From assembly GCA_965226245.1 (NCBI GenBank), contig CBDDCL010000015.1, positions 124,001 through 188,000 of the forward strand: DNA of 64,000 nucleotides, read 5' to 3'. Shown here one piece after another: positions 46,230-56,900 of this stretch. The stretch's first letter is position 1. The number at the start of each line of letters is the position of its first letter. The DNA is from CBDCYS01 sp965226245. Lineage in GTDB: Bacteria; Acidobacteriota; Terriglobia; Bryobacterales; UBA6623. The position numbers and the translations under genes were made by a program. The notes under the pieces were generated by a model. It was not told the DNA's origin, did no database searches, and worked only from the letters and a program-made list of their open reading frames with translations.

Positions 46230-46690
46230 TTACTTTGCAGTTTTTACAGGATGGAGGGTGTACCTCCATGCCGGCAGGGTGTCGTGCTTGGTCATCGCAA
46301 GTTGACGAATCGCCTGCTGGGAAACCTTGGTTCCTGTAGCATAGCTTTTCCTCACCAGGTAGGCCCTCACCCGCAGGCCGGCAGCCGTAGTCGTAGTGCG
46401 GATGAAGTTGAGGATCTTCTCGTAGCTGAAGAGCGGTTCCGCGGCCCAGTTCTTGCGGATTTCGCTAAATAACCGGTGCTCGATCGGATTCCATTTGGAG
46501 GCACCCGGGGGTAGTGGCTGACGGTGACGCTCAGGCCGTGGCGATTGCAGAGTTTCTGCTGAAGGGCCGTCTTGCAGGCGCGGTGGCGGGGGCAGTTGCT
46601 GCCGCCGCTGGCGGCCAAGATCAAAAGCCGCTTGGCTTGCGGGTAGGTTTTCGAGCCCTCCCAACTGCACCAACCGCCCGGCGTGCAGCA
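46230..46690 (-). pseudogene. ISAzo13-family transposase C-terminal remnant
   Basis: The last ~95 codons (PGASKWNPIEHRLFSEI, SYEKILNFIRTTTT, GLRVRAYLVRKSY, DTLPAWRYTL) match the end of ISAzo13 transposases. The preceding part (AKRLLILAASGGSN, HGLSVTVSHYP) is in a different frame, with the shift near 46505 just before PGASKWN. Sequence upstream of about 46690 is not transposase-like. The element is a 3' fragment with one frameshift. Confidence 0.85.
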
Positions 46691-46882
46691 ATGGGGTTCT
46701 CATGGTGTTAGAGTTCCTCCTGGTGTCGGAAGAACTCTAACAAAGTCGCCGTCAGACTGTGCAGTCCTGACGAGCAAGCGCAGCAGACCACTCGTAACCA
46801 GTTTGGAGGGGTCAACAGAAGGACTGAGGGGTATCCGCCGGAGTCTTACGACCCGACTAATATGAAATAAGTACGCTCCATA

Positions 46883-47149
46883 ATGAGGTATTATTTATGG
46901 GCAGGCCCTAAGGAGAAGATTCATCCGGATCCAACCGACAAAGATTCGCAGCATGAATCGAGGGAAGGATTCTACAGGCTGTGGCGGAAAGTGCAGCGGA
47001 AAATTCCCGAAAAGGCTCTGATTCACCAAAGCGTCTTTGACAGAATAAATGCGGGGATCGGCTACAATCCGTCGAACCTGCCGCAAGCGTATTCGATCGT
47101 TCAGTGGGACGGGGAGATCTCTGCCTCCACGAAGTCCACTGCGGCATAG
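46883..47149 (+). CDS. possible small hypothetical protein
   Basis: The 88-codon frame starts MRYYLWAGPKEKIHPDPTDK and ends KSTAA. It is rich in charged and aromatic residues, with no motif I recognise. No ribosome binding site is visible. It could be a fragment of a larger gene cut by nearby IS activity. Confidence 0.3.
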   Translation: MRYYLWAGPKEKIHPDPTDKDSQHESREGFYRLWRKVQRKIPEKALIHQSVFDRINAGIGYNPSNLPQAYSIVQWDGEISASTKSTAA

Positions 47150-47173
47150 ACCACCCGTGGTGCAAGCGGGTTC

Positions 47174-47272
47174 GGCGAAAAATGGGGACTGCCAGCCGAT
47201 TTTCGTGACTCGTAAGCGCCGTGGGTTTAATCAAAGTGGACACGAGAATCGGTGGCTGTACCCGATTTTTCG
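47174..47272 (-). repeat. dispersed repeat family B, two-armed copy (inverted)
   Basis: The reverse complement has the two arms GGTACAGCCACCGATT and GGCTGGCAGTCCCC separated by ~60 bases. The same layout is found in direct orientation at 50655-50755, and one arm at 17821-17855. It lies 70 bases downstream of the acetyl-CoA synthetase stop. Confidence 0.7.
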
Positions 47273-47339
47273 CACTTACGGCGGCCACCGAAGCTTCTTA
47301 CACTGGCAGCTTCTCGATACCAAAAAGTACATCTGCCCT

Positions 47340-49271
47340 CTACTCCTCCTCCTGGGCCCCCGCCAGCCGGTTGATCACCGACAGGTCTTCCAGGGTGGTG
47401 ATGTCGCCTGAGACCTTGTCGGTGGTGACGATCTCTCTTAGCAGGCGGCGCATGATTTTGCCGCTGCGAGTTTTGGGGAGGGCATCGGTGAAGCGGATTT
47501 GCTCGGGGCGGGCGAATTTGCCGATCTCATTCCCCACCCACTCCCGCAACTCGGCGGTTAGCTCGTCTCCGCCTTCGTAGCCCTGTTTCAGCGTTACAAA
47601 TGCAACGATGGCTTGTCCGGTGATTTCGTGGGGCTTGCCGATTACCGCGGATTCGGCGACAGCTTCGTGGTGCACGAGCGCTGACTCCAGCTCGGCGGTG
47701 CTCAGGCGGTGGCCGCTGACGTTCATCACGTCATCCACCCTTCCCAGGACCCAGATGTAGCCGTCCTTGTCGCGCCTCGCGGCGTCGCCGGTGAAGTAGA
47801 CGCCGGGAATCTGCGACCAATATTGTTCTTTGAAGCGCTCGGGATCTCCCCAGATCGTCCTTATCATCGCCGGCCACGGCTTCCTGATGATGAGGTAGCC
47901 CTCGCCTCCAGGCTCGACGGAGTTGCCTTTCATGTCGACGACATCGGCCACGATGCCCGGCAAGGGGAAGGTCGCTGAACCCGGTTTCGTTGGCGTCGCT
48001 CCCGGCATCGGCGAGAGCATGATCGAGCCGGTTTCGGTCTGCCACCAGGTGTCGACAATCGGGCAGCCTTCTTTCCCGATCACGCGGTGATACCACTCCC
48101 AGGCCGAGGGGTTGATGGGTTCGCCGACCGAGCCCAGCAGCCGCAGACTCGACAGGTCGTGTCCGGCGGGCCATTGGTCGCCGAACTTGATGAATGCCCG
48201 AATGGCGGTCGGCGAGGTGTAGAAGACGTTGACGCGGTATTTTTCGATGATGCGCCAGAAGCGGTCCGGCCGCGGAAAGTCGGGAGCCCCTTCGTACATC
48301 ACCGTGGTCGCCCCGGCCAGCAGGGGCCCGTAGACGATATAGCTGTGGCCGGTGACCCAGCCGATGTCGGCGGCGCACCAGTAGGTGTCCTCGTCCTTGA
48401 TGTCGAAGACCCAATCGAGTGTGGCGCGAACCTGCACCTGATACCCGCCCGTGGTATGAACGATGCCCTTGGGCTTGCCGGTTGTCCCGGAGGTGTAGAG
48501 CACGTAAAGCGGGTGCTCGGAATCGAGTTCTTCGGCGGGGCATTCCTCGCTGAGGCCGTTGTCCAGGTCGGACCAGAAGTGGTCGCGTCCTTCTGTCATC
48601 GAGACTTCGCTATTGGTGCGCTGGAAAACAATACAGTCCTTGACGCTGGGGCAGTCCGTCAGAGCGTCATCGACGACTTTCTTGAGGAGAACCTCTTTGC
48701 CGCGCCGCCAGCCTCCGTCGGCGGTGATCACGACCGCGGCAGCGAGGTCCAGGATGCGGACTTTCAGAGCTTCGGCCGAGAAGCCCCCGAACACGACGCT
48801 ATGGGTAATGCCGAGCCTGGCGCAGCCGAGCATCGCGATCGGAAGCTCGGGAATCATCGGCATGTAAATGATGGCGCGGTCCCCTGCTTTGAGGCCCAGC
48901 TTCTTCAGCGCGTTGGCGAAACGGGCGACCTGGCGATATAGCTCCTGATAGGTGAGGACGCGCTCGTCTCCGGGCTCGCCTTCCCAAATGATGGCCGCCT
49001 TGTTCTTGCGCGGGGTGGAAAGATGGCGGTCCAGGCAGTTGTAGGCCATGTTAGTCTTGCCGCCGGCGAACCATTTGGCAAAGGGCGGCTCCCACTCGAG
49101 GACCTGCGACCATTTGGAGAACCAATGCAGCCGCTCCCCGGCGAACTTCCCCCAGAACTCCTCGGGAGACTCGGTGGCTTCCTTGTAGAGCTGGTGATAC
49201 TGCTCCATGCTGCCCACATGGGCGCTCTTCGAGAAGCTTTCCGGCGGGTTGTATAGATTGTCAGCGGACAT
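47340..49271 (-). CDS. acs: acetyl-CoA synthetase
   Basis: The 643-residue protein is a full-length AMP-forming acetate-CoA ligase. The P-loop-like YTSGTTGKPKGIVHTTGG, the acetate/AMP site WWQTETGSI, the hinge YFTGDAARRDKDGYIWVLGRVDDVMNVSGHR and the catalytic, acetylatable lysine in PKTRSGKIMRRLLR are all present. It activates acetate to acetyl-CoA with ATP in the cytoplasm. It is monocistronic on the minus strand, with repeat family B downstream. This is the only central-metabolism gene between the IS-rich region and the surface-protein locus. Confidence 0.97.
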   Translation of the reverse strand: MSADNLYNPPESFSKSAHVGSMEQYHQLYKEATESPEEFWGKFAGERLHWFSKWSQVLEWEPPFAKWFAGGKTNMAYNCLDRHLSTPRKNKAAIIWEGEPGDERVLTYQELYRQVARFANALKKLGLKAGDRAIIYMPMIPELPIAMLGCARLGITHSVVFGGFSAEALKVRILDLAAAVVITADGGWRRGKEVLLKKVVDDALTDCPSVKDCIVFQRTNSEVSMTEGRDHFWSDLDNGLSEECPAEELDSEHPLYVLYTSGTTGKPKGIVHTTGGYQVQVRATLDWVFDIKDEDTYWCAADIGWVTGHSYIVYGPLLAGATTVMYEGAPDFPRPDRFWRIIEKYRVNVFYTSPTAIRAFIKFGDQWPAGHDLSSLRLLGSVGEPINPSAWEWYHRVIGKEGCPIVDTWWQTETGSIMLSPMPGATPTKPGSATFPLPGIVADVVDMKGNSVEPGGEGYLIIRKPWPAMIRTIWGDPERFKEQYWSQIPGVYFTGDAARRDKDGYIWVLGRVDDVMNVSGHRLSTAELESALVHHEAVAESAVIGKPHEITGQAIVAFVTLKQGYEGGDELTAELREWVGNEIGKFARPEQIRFTDALPKTRSGKIMRRLLREIVTTDKVSGDITTLEDLSVINRLAGAQEEE

Positions 49272-49542
49272 ACGTTTCTCCAGCCAAGCGTCGTTCAGCC
49301 AGGCATCTCAACCAAGTTTCAGGGGATTATGACGACAGACAAACAACTATACAACAGGGGGGTTGGGGGCCGCAGCCCCAAGAATTGTCCAATACAAGAT
49401 GAGCCTGAAGGGAGGGTGTGTCTTCGTTCGAAGATTCGTCTCCACGCTGGCCTGGGACTCCTTCGCGAGCGGGCCTCCGCTCGGTCGAAAACCCACGGGT
49501 TTTCATTTTTCTGGGGTGGGCCGCAGGCCCATGGGCACTCCC

Positions 49543-50016
49543 TTATGGTAAGAAGATCCCGCCCGATGGGAGCAGGCATGTCCCGACCGGAGTGCCGAGC
49601 GTGCCCACGACCACGTGAACGCCGCTTATTGTGACCGTGTTGTTGTTATCCGCCAACACAGTCAACGGGTCTGAGGAGACGGAGGCGTCCTGGGCGAGGT
49701 TGAAGGTGCCGGCTGTTTGCGTGAGCAGGAAGGCGTTGTCGTTGGCGCCATCGGAGAACGTATCCTGCACATGGAAGCAGAGAGTCGCCCCCGCGTACTC
49801 CGTCTCCACATCGAAGTCTTCCAGAGTGGTGAGGCCAAACCCGCCAATTGGATCCGGAAAAGTCATGTTCTGGACCGTCAATTGAAGGTCTCCGCTGGTC
49901 ATGGCGAGCGCGTTCCCAACCCTGACGATGGGCCCCTCGAAGATCGAGTCGAGCCCCAAGAACCCGGGACCTTGCAGGACTTTGCCGCCCCCTAGCAGCC
50001 CGTGGTAAAAGTACAA
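49543..50016 (-). pseudogene. C-terminal fragment of a beta-helix surface protein
   Basis: The frame begins without a plausible start region (MYFYHGLLGG, no signal) and encodes ~157 residues of beta-structure: LQLTVQNMTF, ATLCFHVQDTFSDGANDNAF, GTFNLAQDASVSSDPLTVLADNNNTVTISG and a terminal PSGGIFLP. The SDPLTVLADNNNTVT-type ending resembles the C-terminal part of beta-strand-repeat proteins like the giant gene nearby. It is probably the last piece of a paralogue whose 5' part is gone. Confidence 0.5.
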
Positions 50017-50654
50017 AAATATATAAAGTACGTGACAATAAAAACATCTTGGTGTATAATTGTTTCATGGCAATGGGACGACGCAACCAACGGCAGCGCC
50101 AGAAAGGGCTGTGGGAAAATTGAACCCGACCATTCGAACCTCAGCTAGAAAGGGCTCGGACATTGTTTCCTCCGGATGTTAGATGACAGCGGGACAATAG
50201 ATGAGAGCGAGAAATCGAAAAGGGGTAACTGCGTGGCTCACGACATCCAAACTGTTGTACGAGCTCCCATCGAAATTCCTGTGGTGCAATAAATTACGGA
50301 CTAAGTCAAGACGTATCGTAACATTCTTCTAACAAATTGTGTCCTGGCGGTTCTCAGGATGATCAGCCGGGATCGGCGCGATGTCGAGAGCCGATTACAG
50401 CCCGAATCCCGCCCAACTAGGCTGAGAAAAGGACTCTGGCTGTGAAGAAACAAGTCTCTGTTATTGGCGATCGGACAAACCTGCCAAGCGGACTCGGATC
50501 ACAGGTTCATTTTCGGAGCCAAAGTGAAGGACTAAGCGCGGTTTTTCGAAGAGCAGCCGCGAGGCTTGGGTTTGAGGCAGACGCTCTGGCAGGCCACGGA
50601 ATGAGGCGGTTTGTGCAGTTCCCTAGCGTGCCGCCCGCCGTGCAAGTCCGACTA
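50017..50654. other. intergenic, no recognised gene
   Basis: The left part is AT-rich. A plus-strand frame (50442-50828) crosses repeat family B and is not convincing. Nothing else is recognised. Confidence 0.5.
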
Positions 50655-50755
50655 CGCGAAAAAAAGGTACAGCCACCGATTTTCGCCGTCCGTCTTGTCG
50701 GAAACAAAGCGGTTCAACCAGCGAAAATTGGGTGGCAGTCCCCCTTTTTCGTTCG
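50655..50755 (+). repeat. dispersed repeat family B, two-armed copy
   Basis: The arms GGTACAGCCACCGATTTTCG and GGGTGGCAGTCCCCCTTT are separated by ~40 bases. The copy at 47174-47272 has the same arms in inverse orientation. Confidence 0.7.
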
Positions 50756-50777
50756 CGGCACTTCTGCCACGGGGCCG

Positions 50778-50957
50778 CTAGGGCGTCGGGCAAGCCCCGG
50801 CTGCTCCCTGCACCGTGCCCGATCCTGAGAGATTGAGGAAAGTGACCGGCGAGCCGCTGTTGCGGCCCTGGATGTAGGTCTGGATCGCGGGCTGACTATT
50901 CGCGGCACCACCGACGCCCGCCCCGCCCGGAAAGTCCAAAGACCACTCCATCAAGGC
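50778..50957 (-). pseudogene. tandem duplicate of the giant protein's C-terminus
   Basis: Directly after the stop codon of the giant gene, in the same frame, the DNA reads AANSQPAIQTYIQGRNSGSP, then VTFLNLSGSGTVQG...CPTP and a stop at 50778. The real C-terminus of the giant gene reads AANDNTAIQTYLQGRNVGSP, VVFLDLSGSGTVQG...CPTPP. The stops are 180 bp apart. This is a diverged tandem copy of the last ~45 codons. Confidence 0.85.
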
Positions 50958-53900
50958 CTAAGGCGGAGTCGGACAGCCGCCGCCTCCCTGGACCGTGCCT
51001 GACCCCGAGAGATCGAGAAATACGACTGGCGAGCCGACATTGCGGCCCTGGAGATATGTCTGGATCGCAGTGTTATCGTTGGCCGCCCCTCCGTAACCTT
51101 CGAGGTTGATCGTGCCCCCCGTGCCTCCAGCCTTTAAACCGACGTCAAGGAAGCCGGCGGCCGAGGCGGACAACGTGTTCTGGAGAGCCCCCGCACCGCC
51201 GATGTCGGCGCAGGCCGTATTGTTGGTCTGCGCATCCACGAACACCGCCCCGAAATTGTTCGAGTCGGCCGAGGTGACGGTATTCCCGGTGACCGTAGCG
51301 TTCAGAGTCCCTGTGCCGTCGACCGCGCCGAGGTCAATGCCGATATTGTCGAACTCACGAATCGTATTTCCGCTGACCGCGACGGTCATCGTGGCGTTCT
51401 GGTTCACCTCCGTGGAAATGCCGGTGTCACCGGCCGAGTCGGCGTTGCCTAAGGTTCCAATGATATTGTTCGCGATGGTGCCGGTAAAGGTGCCGGCGTT
51501 GCTGGACGACCCGATGTTCACATTAATCGTCGCGCTGTTGTCGTTGGCCTTCTGGATGTTGTTGCCCGAGATGGTGAAGTTCGTGGTGCCCGAGAAAGTG
51601 TCGGCGCAATTCACTGTGATTCCGGCGCCGAGATTGCCGGCGGCGCCATCCATGTCGTTGCCTGTGATCGTAGCGGTCATAACGGCAGAGCCGTTGCAAG
51701 AAGCCTGGACGTGGTCGCCGTCGTGGTTGTTGAATTTACTGTTGGTGACCGAAATTGCTCCCGTTCTGCCGGTTCGCAGCTCGAATGAGATCCCCTCCTC
51801 GAAGGCGCCGGTAGTGACGTTCTTGAAGTCGCCGTCATTCACGGTAAAGAGGGTGATGTTGCTAGTGTCGTTGAACACGCGCAGGTGAGCGTCGAAATTG
51901 CTGTCGCCCAGGGTGTTGTTGACCGTGACGGTTCCGGTGGCGTTGGTCAGCTTCAAGCCGTGCTCTTGGTTGGCCGTACCGTTGCTTATGAGGTCAGCTC
52001 GTGTCAATGACAGGCCACTGACGCTCGTGGCATTGACGCCGTTGTCGGCGGCGTCTTGGATGCGCATCTGGTTCAGCGATACGCCGCTGGTGCTGGTGAG
52101 AATGATGCCGTCCCCGGTCGCGTTCTGAATAACCCCGCCCGAATCGTTGTTGGCGGTCGTACCGGCTCCGGTAGTGCCGTCACCGGTCACTGTGAAGCTC
52201 CCGGTGGTCGTATTGATGTCAATCCCACTGGAGGCGCCATTAGCGGACACGCTAGTGAGCGTGATACCGAGAGCCGAGTTATCGATATCGACGGCGATTC
52301 CCGAGCCGGTGTTGATCGTCCCGCTGGTGGAACTGGTCGTCCCGGAGGCATTAGCGCTGATGAAAAGGCCGCGCTGATTACTCGTTGTGTTGGTGATGTC
52401 CAGATCGGCGAAGCTGACGTTTGCGGTGTTGCTGGTGACGTCAACGGCGGAGTTGGTGGAGTTGGTGATGGTGGTGTTTCCGACGGAGACGACGGCGGCG
52501 TTGCTTGCGATGGTGATGCCTGCGGCCGTTGTATCCGCGACCGTCCCAACAGTCACCGTACCGCCGGTCGTGTTCTTGATATCGAGGGCAAGACCTGTTC
52601 CGTTGGTAGTTGACCCGGAGTAGGAAATGACGGCATTGCCGCCGTCCACCGAGAAGGCGCTGCCACTGGAGGCGGATAGAGCGCCGCCCCCCAGGTTGGC
52701 GGTGCCGGTGTTCGTCATCAGCTTGACGTTGTTGGTGCCGCCGCTGGAGTTGGTCATGGCGAGGTTGACCCCCAGATTCGTGCCGGCGGCCACGAGGGCG
52801 TCGACATTACTGCTGATAAGGCTCCCGTTGGTAGCGCCGGCAACGTCGACGTTGAAGTTGAAGGTGGAAGTTGTGTTGGCCAAGCCGACGGCCGCGCCCG
52901 CACCGCTGGTCTTGGTGATCTGCATCTTCGTGATGTCCACAGTGCCGCCCGTGTTGGTGGCGATATTAACGCCGGTGGTCGAGCCCGCCGTCTGTATCAC
53001 GTGGGCGAAGTCCAAGTCCACCAAGGTGTTGTTGATGTTCAGGGCCTGGCCGCTGGTCGTGTCGATGGTGTTCGTTCCGCTGGTGGAGTTGACCGTGCCG
53101 CCGCCGGTGGCGGTGAAGGCAGTGTTCGTGGTGGTGTCAAGATCGAGGCCGCCGCTGAAGCTGATCGTCCCACCCGTGTTGCTGGTCAGCGAGATCCCCG
53201 CGGCGTCGTCATCGATGGCGCCGGTGAAGGAGACGGTGTCGCTGGTGCGGCCGGTCACCACAACCGAGTTACCGGCAGTGTTGGCGATGGTACCGGCATA
53301 TGAGAGGTCGCCGATGCCGCCACTCACGCTGAAGGCGGTTGCCGCGGTGGTGCTGGCGAGGGCGCTGGAGGAGCTGAAGAACAGCATTCCCGCGACCTGA
53401 TCAAACGCGGCGCTCTGTCCGGTGATCGTCACCTGGCTGCCGCCGGAAGTGCCGAACATGGCGGTCAGCGGGTCGAGGTCGACGGCGACGCCGATGGCGT
53501 TGATGATCGAGCCGTCCGGCACGGTGAGCCCGAATCCGGTGCTGGCTGTCAGGGCGCCGGAGCCCACCACGGCGAGCCCGGTACCGTTGGCGAAGATCTC
53601 AAGGCCAGTGAAGACCAGGATGCCGCTGACCTCATGCCCTGCGATGCCGAGGACCAATCCATTCTCGCCAACCCGGTCGGAGGTAGACTCTCCGATGATA
53701 GTGGTTCCGCCGGTCACCGCCTGGAAGGTGGCGGTCGTGGGCACGGCGTCGAAGGTGGCTCTTCTGATAAAGATGCCGGTCCCGAGGATGCCGGCGGCGG
53801 ATTCGTCGCCAACCGTGTTGCTGTCGAAGTTGGTGATGAAGGTGGGGGTGATGGGGTTGCCGTTCCCGACGACGAGGATGCCGGCGTTGTCAATGCTGGC

Positions 53901-56900
53901 GCCGGTAGCGGTGATGTTGTTGTTCGAGATGTCCAGTTCGTAGGTGCAGCCGGCGTTGCTGACGACGATCCCGCGCTGAACTCCGGCGATGGTGTTGTTG
54001 GAGATCTCCACCAAGCGGGTAGCCGGCGGCGCGTTGCAGTCCACCTGGACGCCATTGTCGCCGCTGCCGCCGGCGGTGCCGGCGGTGATGTCGAGACCGC
54101 TGATGACGGCGCTGACGTTGAAGACGGTGACTCCGGGCGAGGCGCCCGAGATCTTGGGCTGGTTGCCAGCGGCAGTCAGCGTGTGAGGCCCGGCAACCAT
54201 ATTCAGCGTATTGTCAATAGTCAGAGCGATGCCTTCGCCGATGAGCCGCTGGACGTTGAGCAGGGTGATGCCAGAGTCCTGACCTGTGTCGGTGCCGTCG
54301 CCTTCGTAGACAAAGATCGTGTCGAAGTTGCCGGAGTTCGAATTTACAACGCCATCGGCCTGAGCCAGCGTTTGGAAGGGATTGGCGTGAGTGCCGGTAT
54401 CCCCGCCGGTATCGTCATTCTTCACCCACCAGACCTGCGCGTCGCAGTCGAGGGTGACGGTGGCCATCGTGCCGCCGGTGATGGCGTACATAAAGCTGTC
54501 GGACATGTTCGTGTCATTGGGGCCGCAGGCGGCATTGCCGTCGTAGATGAACTCGCCGGCGGCGTTGATCGTGACCGATGCGCCTAGCGCTGTAGCGATC
54601 GGACTGGCCGAGGTGACCATAATGCCTATGCCGGTGTCGTTCGAGAGGACGTTGCCGGCGAAGAAGAGGCCTTCGCTGATGGTCTGCGTCCCGGCGTGTT
54701 CGAACGGCGTGTTGCCGACGATGTCGAACATGTCCGCCACGGCCATGGGCGGCGGGCTAACAGTGTGCGGGATGCCGACGGCGTCGGCGCTGCCCTGATA
54801 GTTGGAGTCGCCCGGGTAGGTTGCCGTCAGCGTCTGCATGCCGGTCATGGCCGGAGTCAGCATGCAAGTCCCCGCCGCGACCGTGCCCATGCACGAGCCG
54901 CCGCCGCTGAGCGTGACCGTGACCATGCCGGTCGGGCCGGGGGCGACCGGCGTGCCCGTCACAGTGAAGTTCACCTGGAAGGCGTTGGGGAAGATCGACG
55001 GGGTCGGCGAGCTGCTGTCGACGCTGGTCGTGGTGGTTCCCATGTTGACCGTGTGCGCTTCGCCGGCCGACGGGCTGCCATTGAAGTTAGCCGTGCCGTT
55101 GTAGGTGGCGACTAGCGTCTTCGCTCCGGCCGTCATGGAGGTAACCATGCAACTGAAGGTCCCGCTCGTTACCGCCGACATACAAGTACTCCCGCCGGTC
55201 ACGTCTACCGTCCCTTCGTTAACGACAGCGCCGCTGGGGGCGACGGCAGTGACCGTGCCGGAGACGGCGTAGGGCGAGCTGAGGGTGCTGGGGTCGGTGG
55301 GATCGCCGGTGATCGCCGTCGTCGTGTCGGCGGCGCTGACGTTGACGGTCAGCATCGCAGTGTCGTTGGCGGCCGAGTCGTCGACGGTCAAGGTTGCCAT
55401 GTAGGTTCCGACGAGGTCGGGCGTGAACATCGTGTCGGCCACGGTAGAGAAGGTTGAACCGGTCGGGATCGTGCTGCCGGCCGGGACCGAGGTGAACGTC
55501 CAGTCGAAGGTCAGTGTGGCCGGAGGAGCGGGCAGACCGTCGTCGGTGGAGTTGCTGCCCATCAGGGTGAGCAGTTCGCCGACCACGCCGGCCGTCGAGG
55601 AGCCTGCAATCGACGCCATGGGTGGATCGTTGACGGTGAGGTCGGTGGTCTCCATCACGGTGTTGTTGCCGGCGCCGTCGCTGTCGGTAAAGCCCATGGG
55701 GACACTCAGGGACGCGGTGTTGGTGATCTGCGTCGCGACTGCCGTGCTGATCGTGCCCGTGACCGTGAAGGTGACCGAACCGCCTGGGCCGATGTTGACC
55801 GGCTCGGCGACGAGATTGCCCGCACCCATGGGCGCACAGCTCGAGCCTGCTCCGGCGGCGAGGCAGGTCCACATCGGGTTCGTGAACTGGGCCGGGAAGG
55901 TGTCAGTCACCGTGACACCGGTTGCCGTCGAGGGGCCGGAGTTCGAGACCACGATGGTGTAGGTGAGAACGTTGCCTGTCAGGATCGGGTCGATGTCGTC
56001 GCCCTTGGTGATGCTGAGGTTGCCGCTAGGAGTCAGCGTGTCGGTATCCGTAGCGCTGGTCGTCCCCATGAGCGACATGACGCCGCCGGTGACAGTGACC
56101 ATGTTGGCGAGCGTACCCGTTGCCGCCGGGCCGGTCTGGGCCACGACCGTGTAGGTAATCGAGCCGCCGTCGGGGATGTTCACCGTGTCGCTGATGTTGC
56201 CGGCGAACGGCCCGACGGTGTTGCCGGTCGCGCCGCCCGCGGCGACGCTCATCGTGCTGGTCGAAGCGATGCCTGCCGGGAAGACGTCGCTGACCGTCGC
56301 CCCGGTCAGGTCGGACGGCCCGGCGTTGCTGATCACGATCGTGTAGGTCGTCGGATCCCCCGGGTTCAGCGTGGGCGCGCCGTCGTCCTTGGTGACCGTA
56401 ATCGCGGCTTCCGTGTTGACGGTCGTCATCTGATCCACGTTGGTGACCGAACCGGCGCCGAGCGGGGTGCTGGAGGCGACCGTGGCGTTGTTGGTGATGG
56501 TTCCGGTGGCTGCGGAGTCGACGGTCACGTTGATGGTGAACTGCTTCGAGGAGTTGGCTGTGATCGTGCCGAGCGTACAGGTTGGGACGCCGGGCACCGC
56601 GCTGCAGTCGCCGGCCGTGCTGACCAGTGTCACGCCGGCGGGAAGGGGGTCGGTGACCACCACGTCGGTTGCGTCGGACGGCCCGGCGTTGTTGACGGTG
56701 ACGGTATAGGTGATCGCTCCGCTGCCGGCGATGACGGGGTCGTTGTTGTCGCTCTTGGTGATGGTGAGCTCGGCTTCCTTGGCGATCGTCACCTGAGGGG
56801 CCGCCGCCGCGTTGTTGCCAGCGACGGGATCGGGTTCGTCCGCGGCGACCGAAGCGGGGTTGTCGATCGTCCCCATGGCGTTGGCGCTGACATCGAAGGC

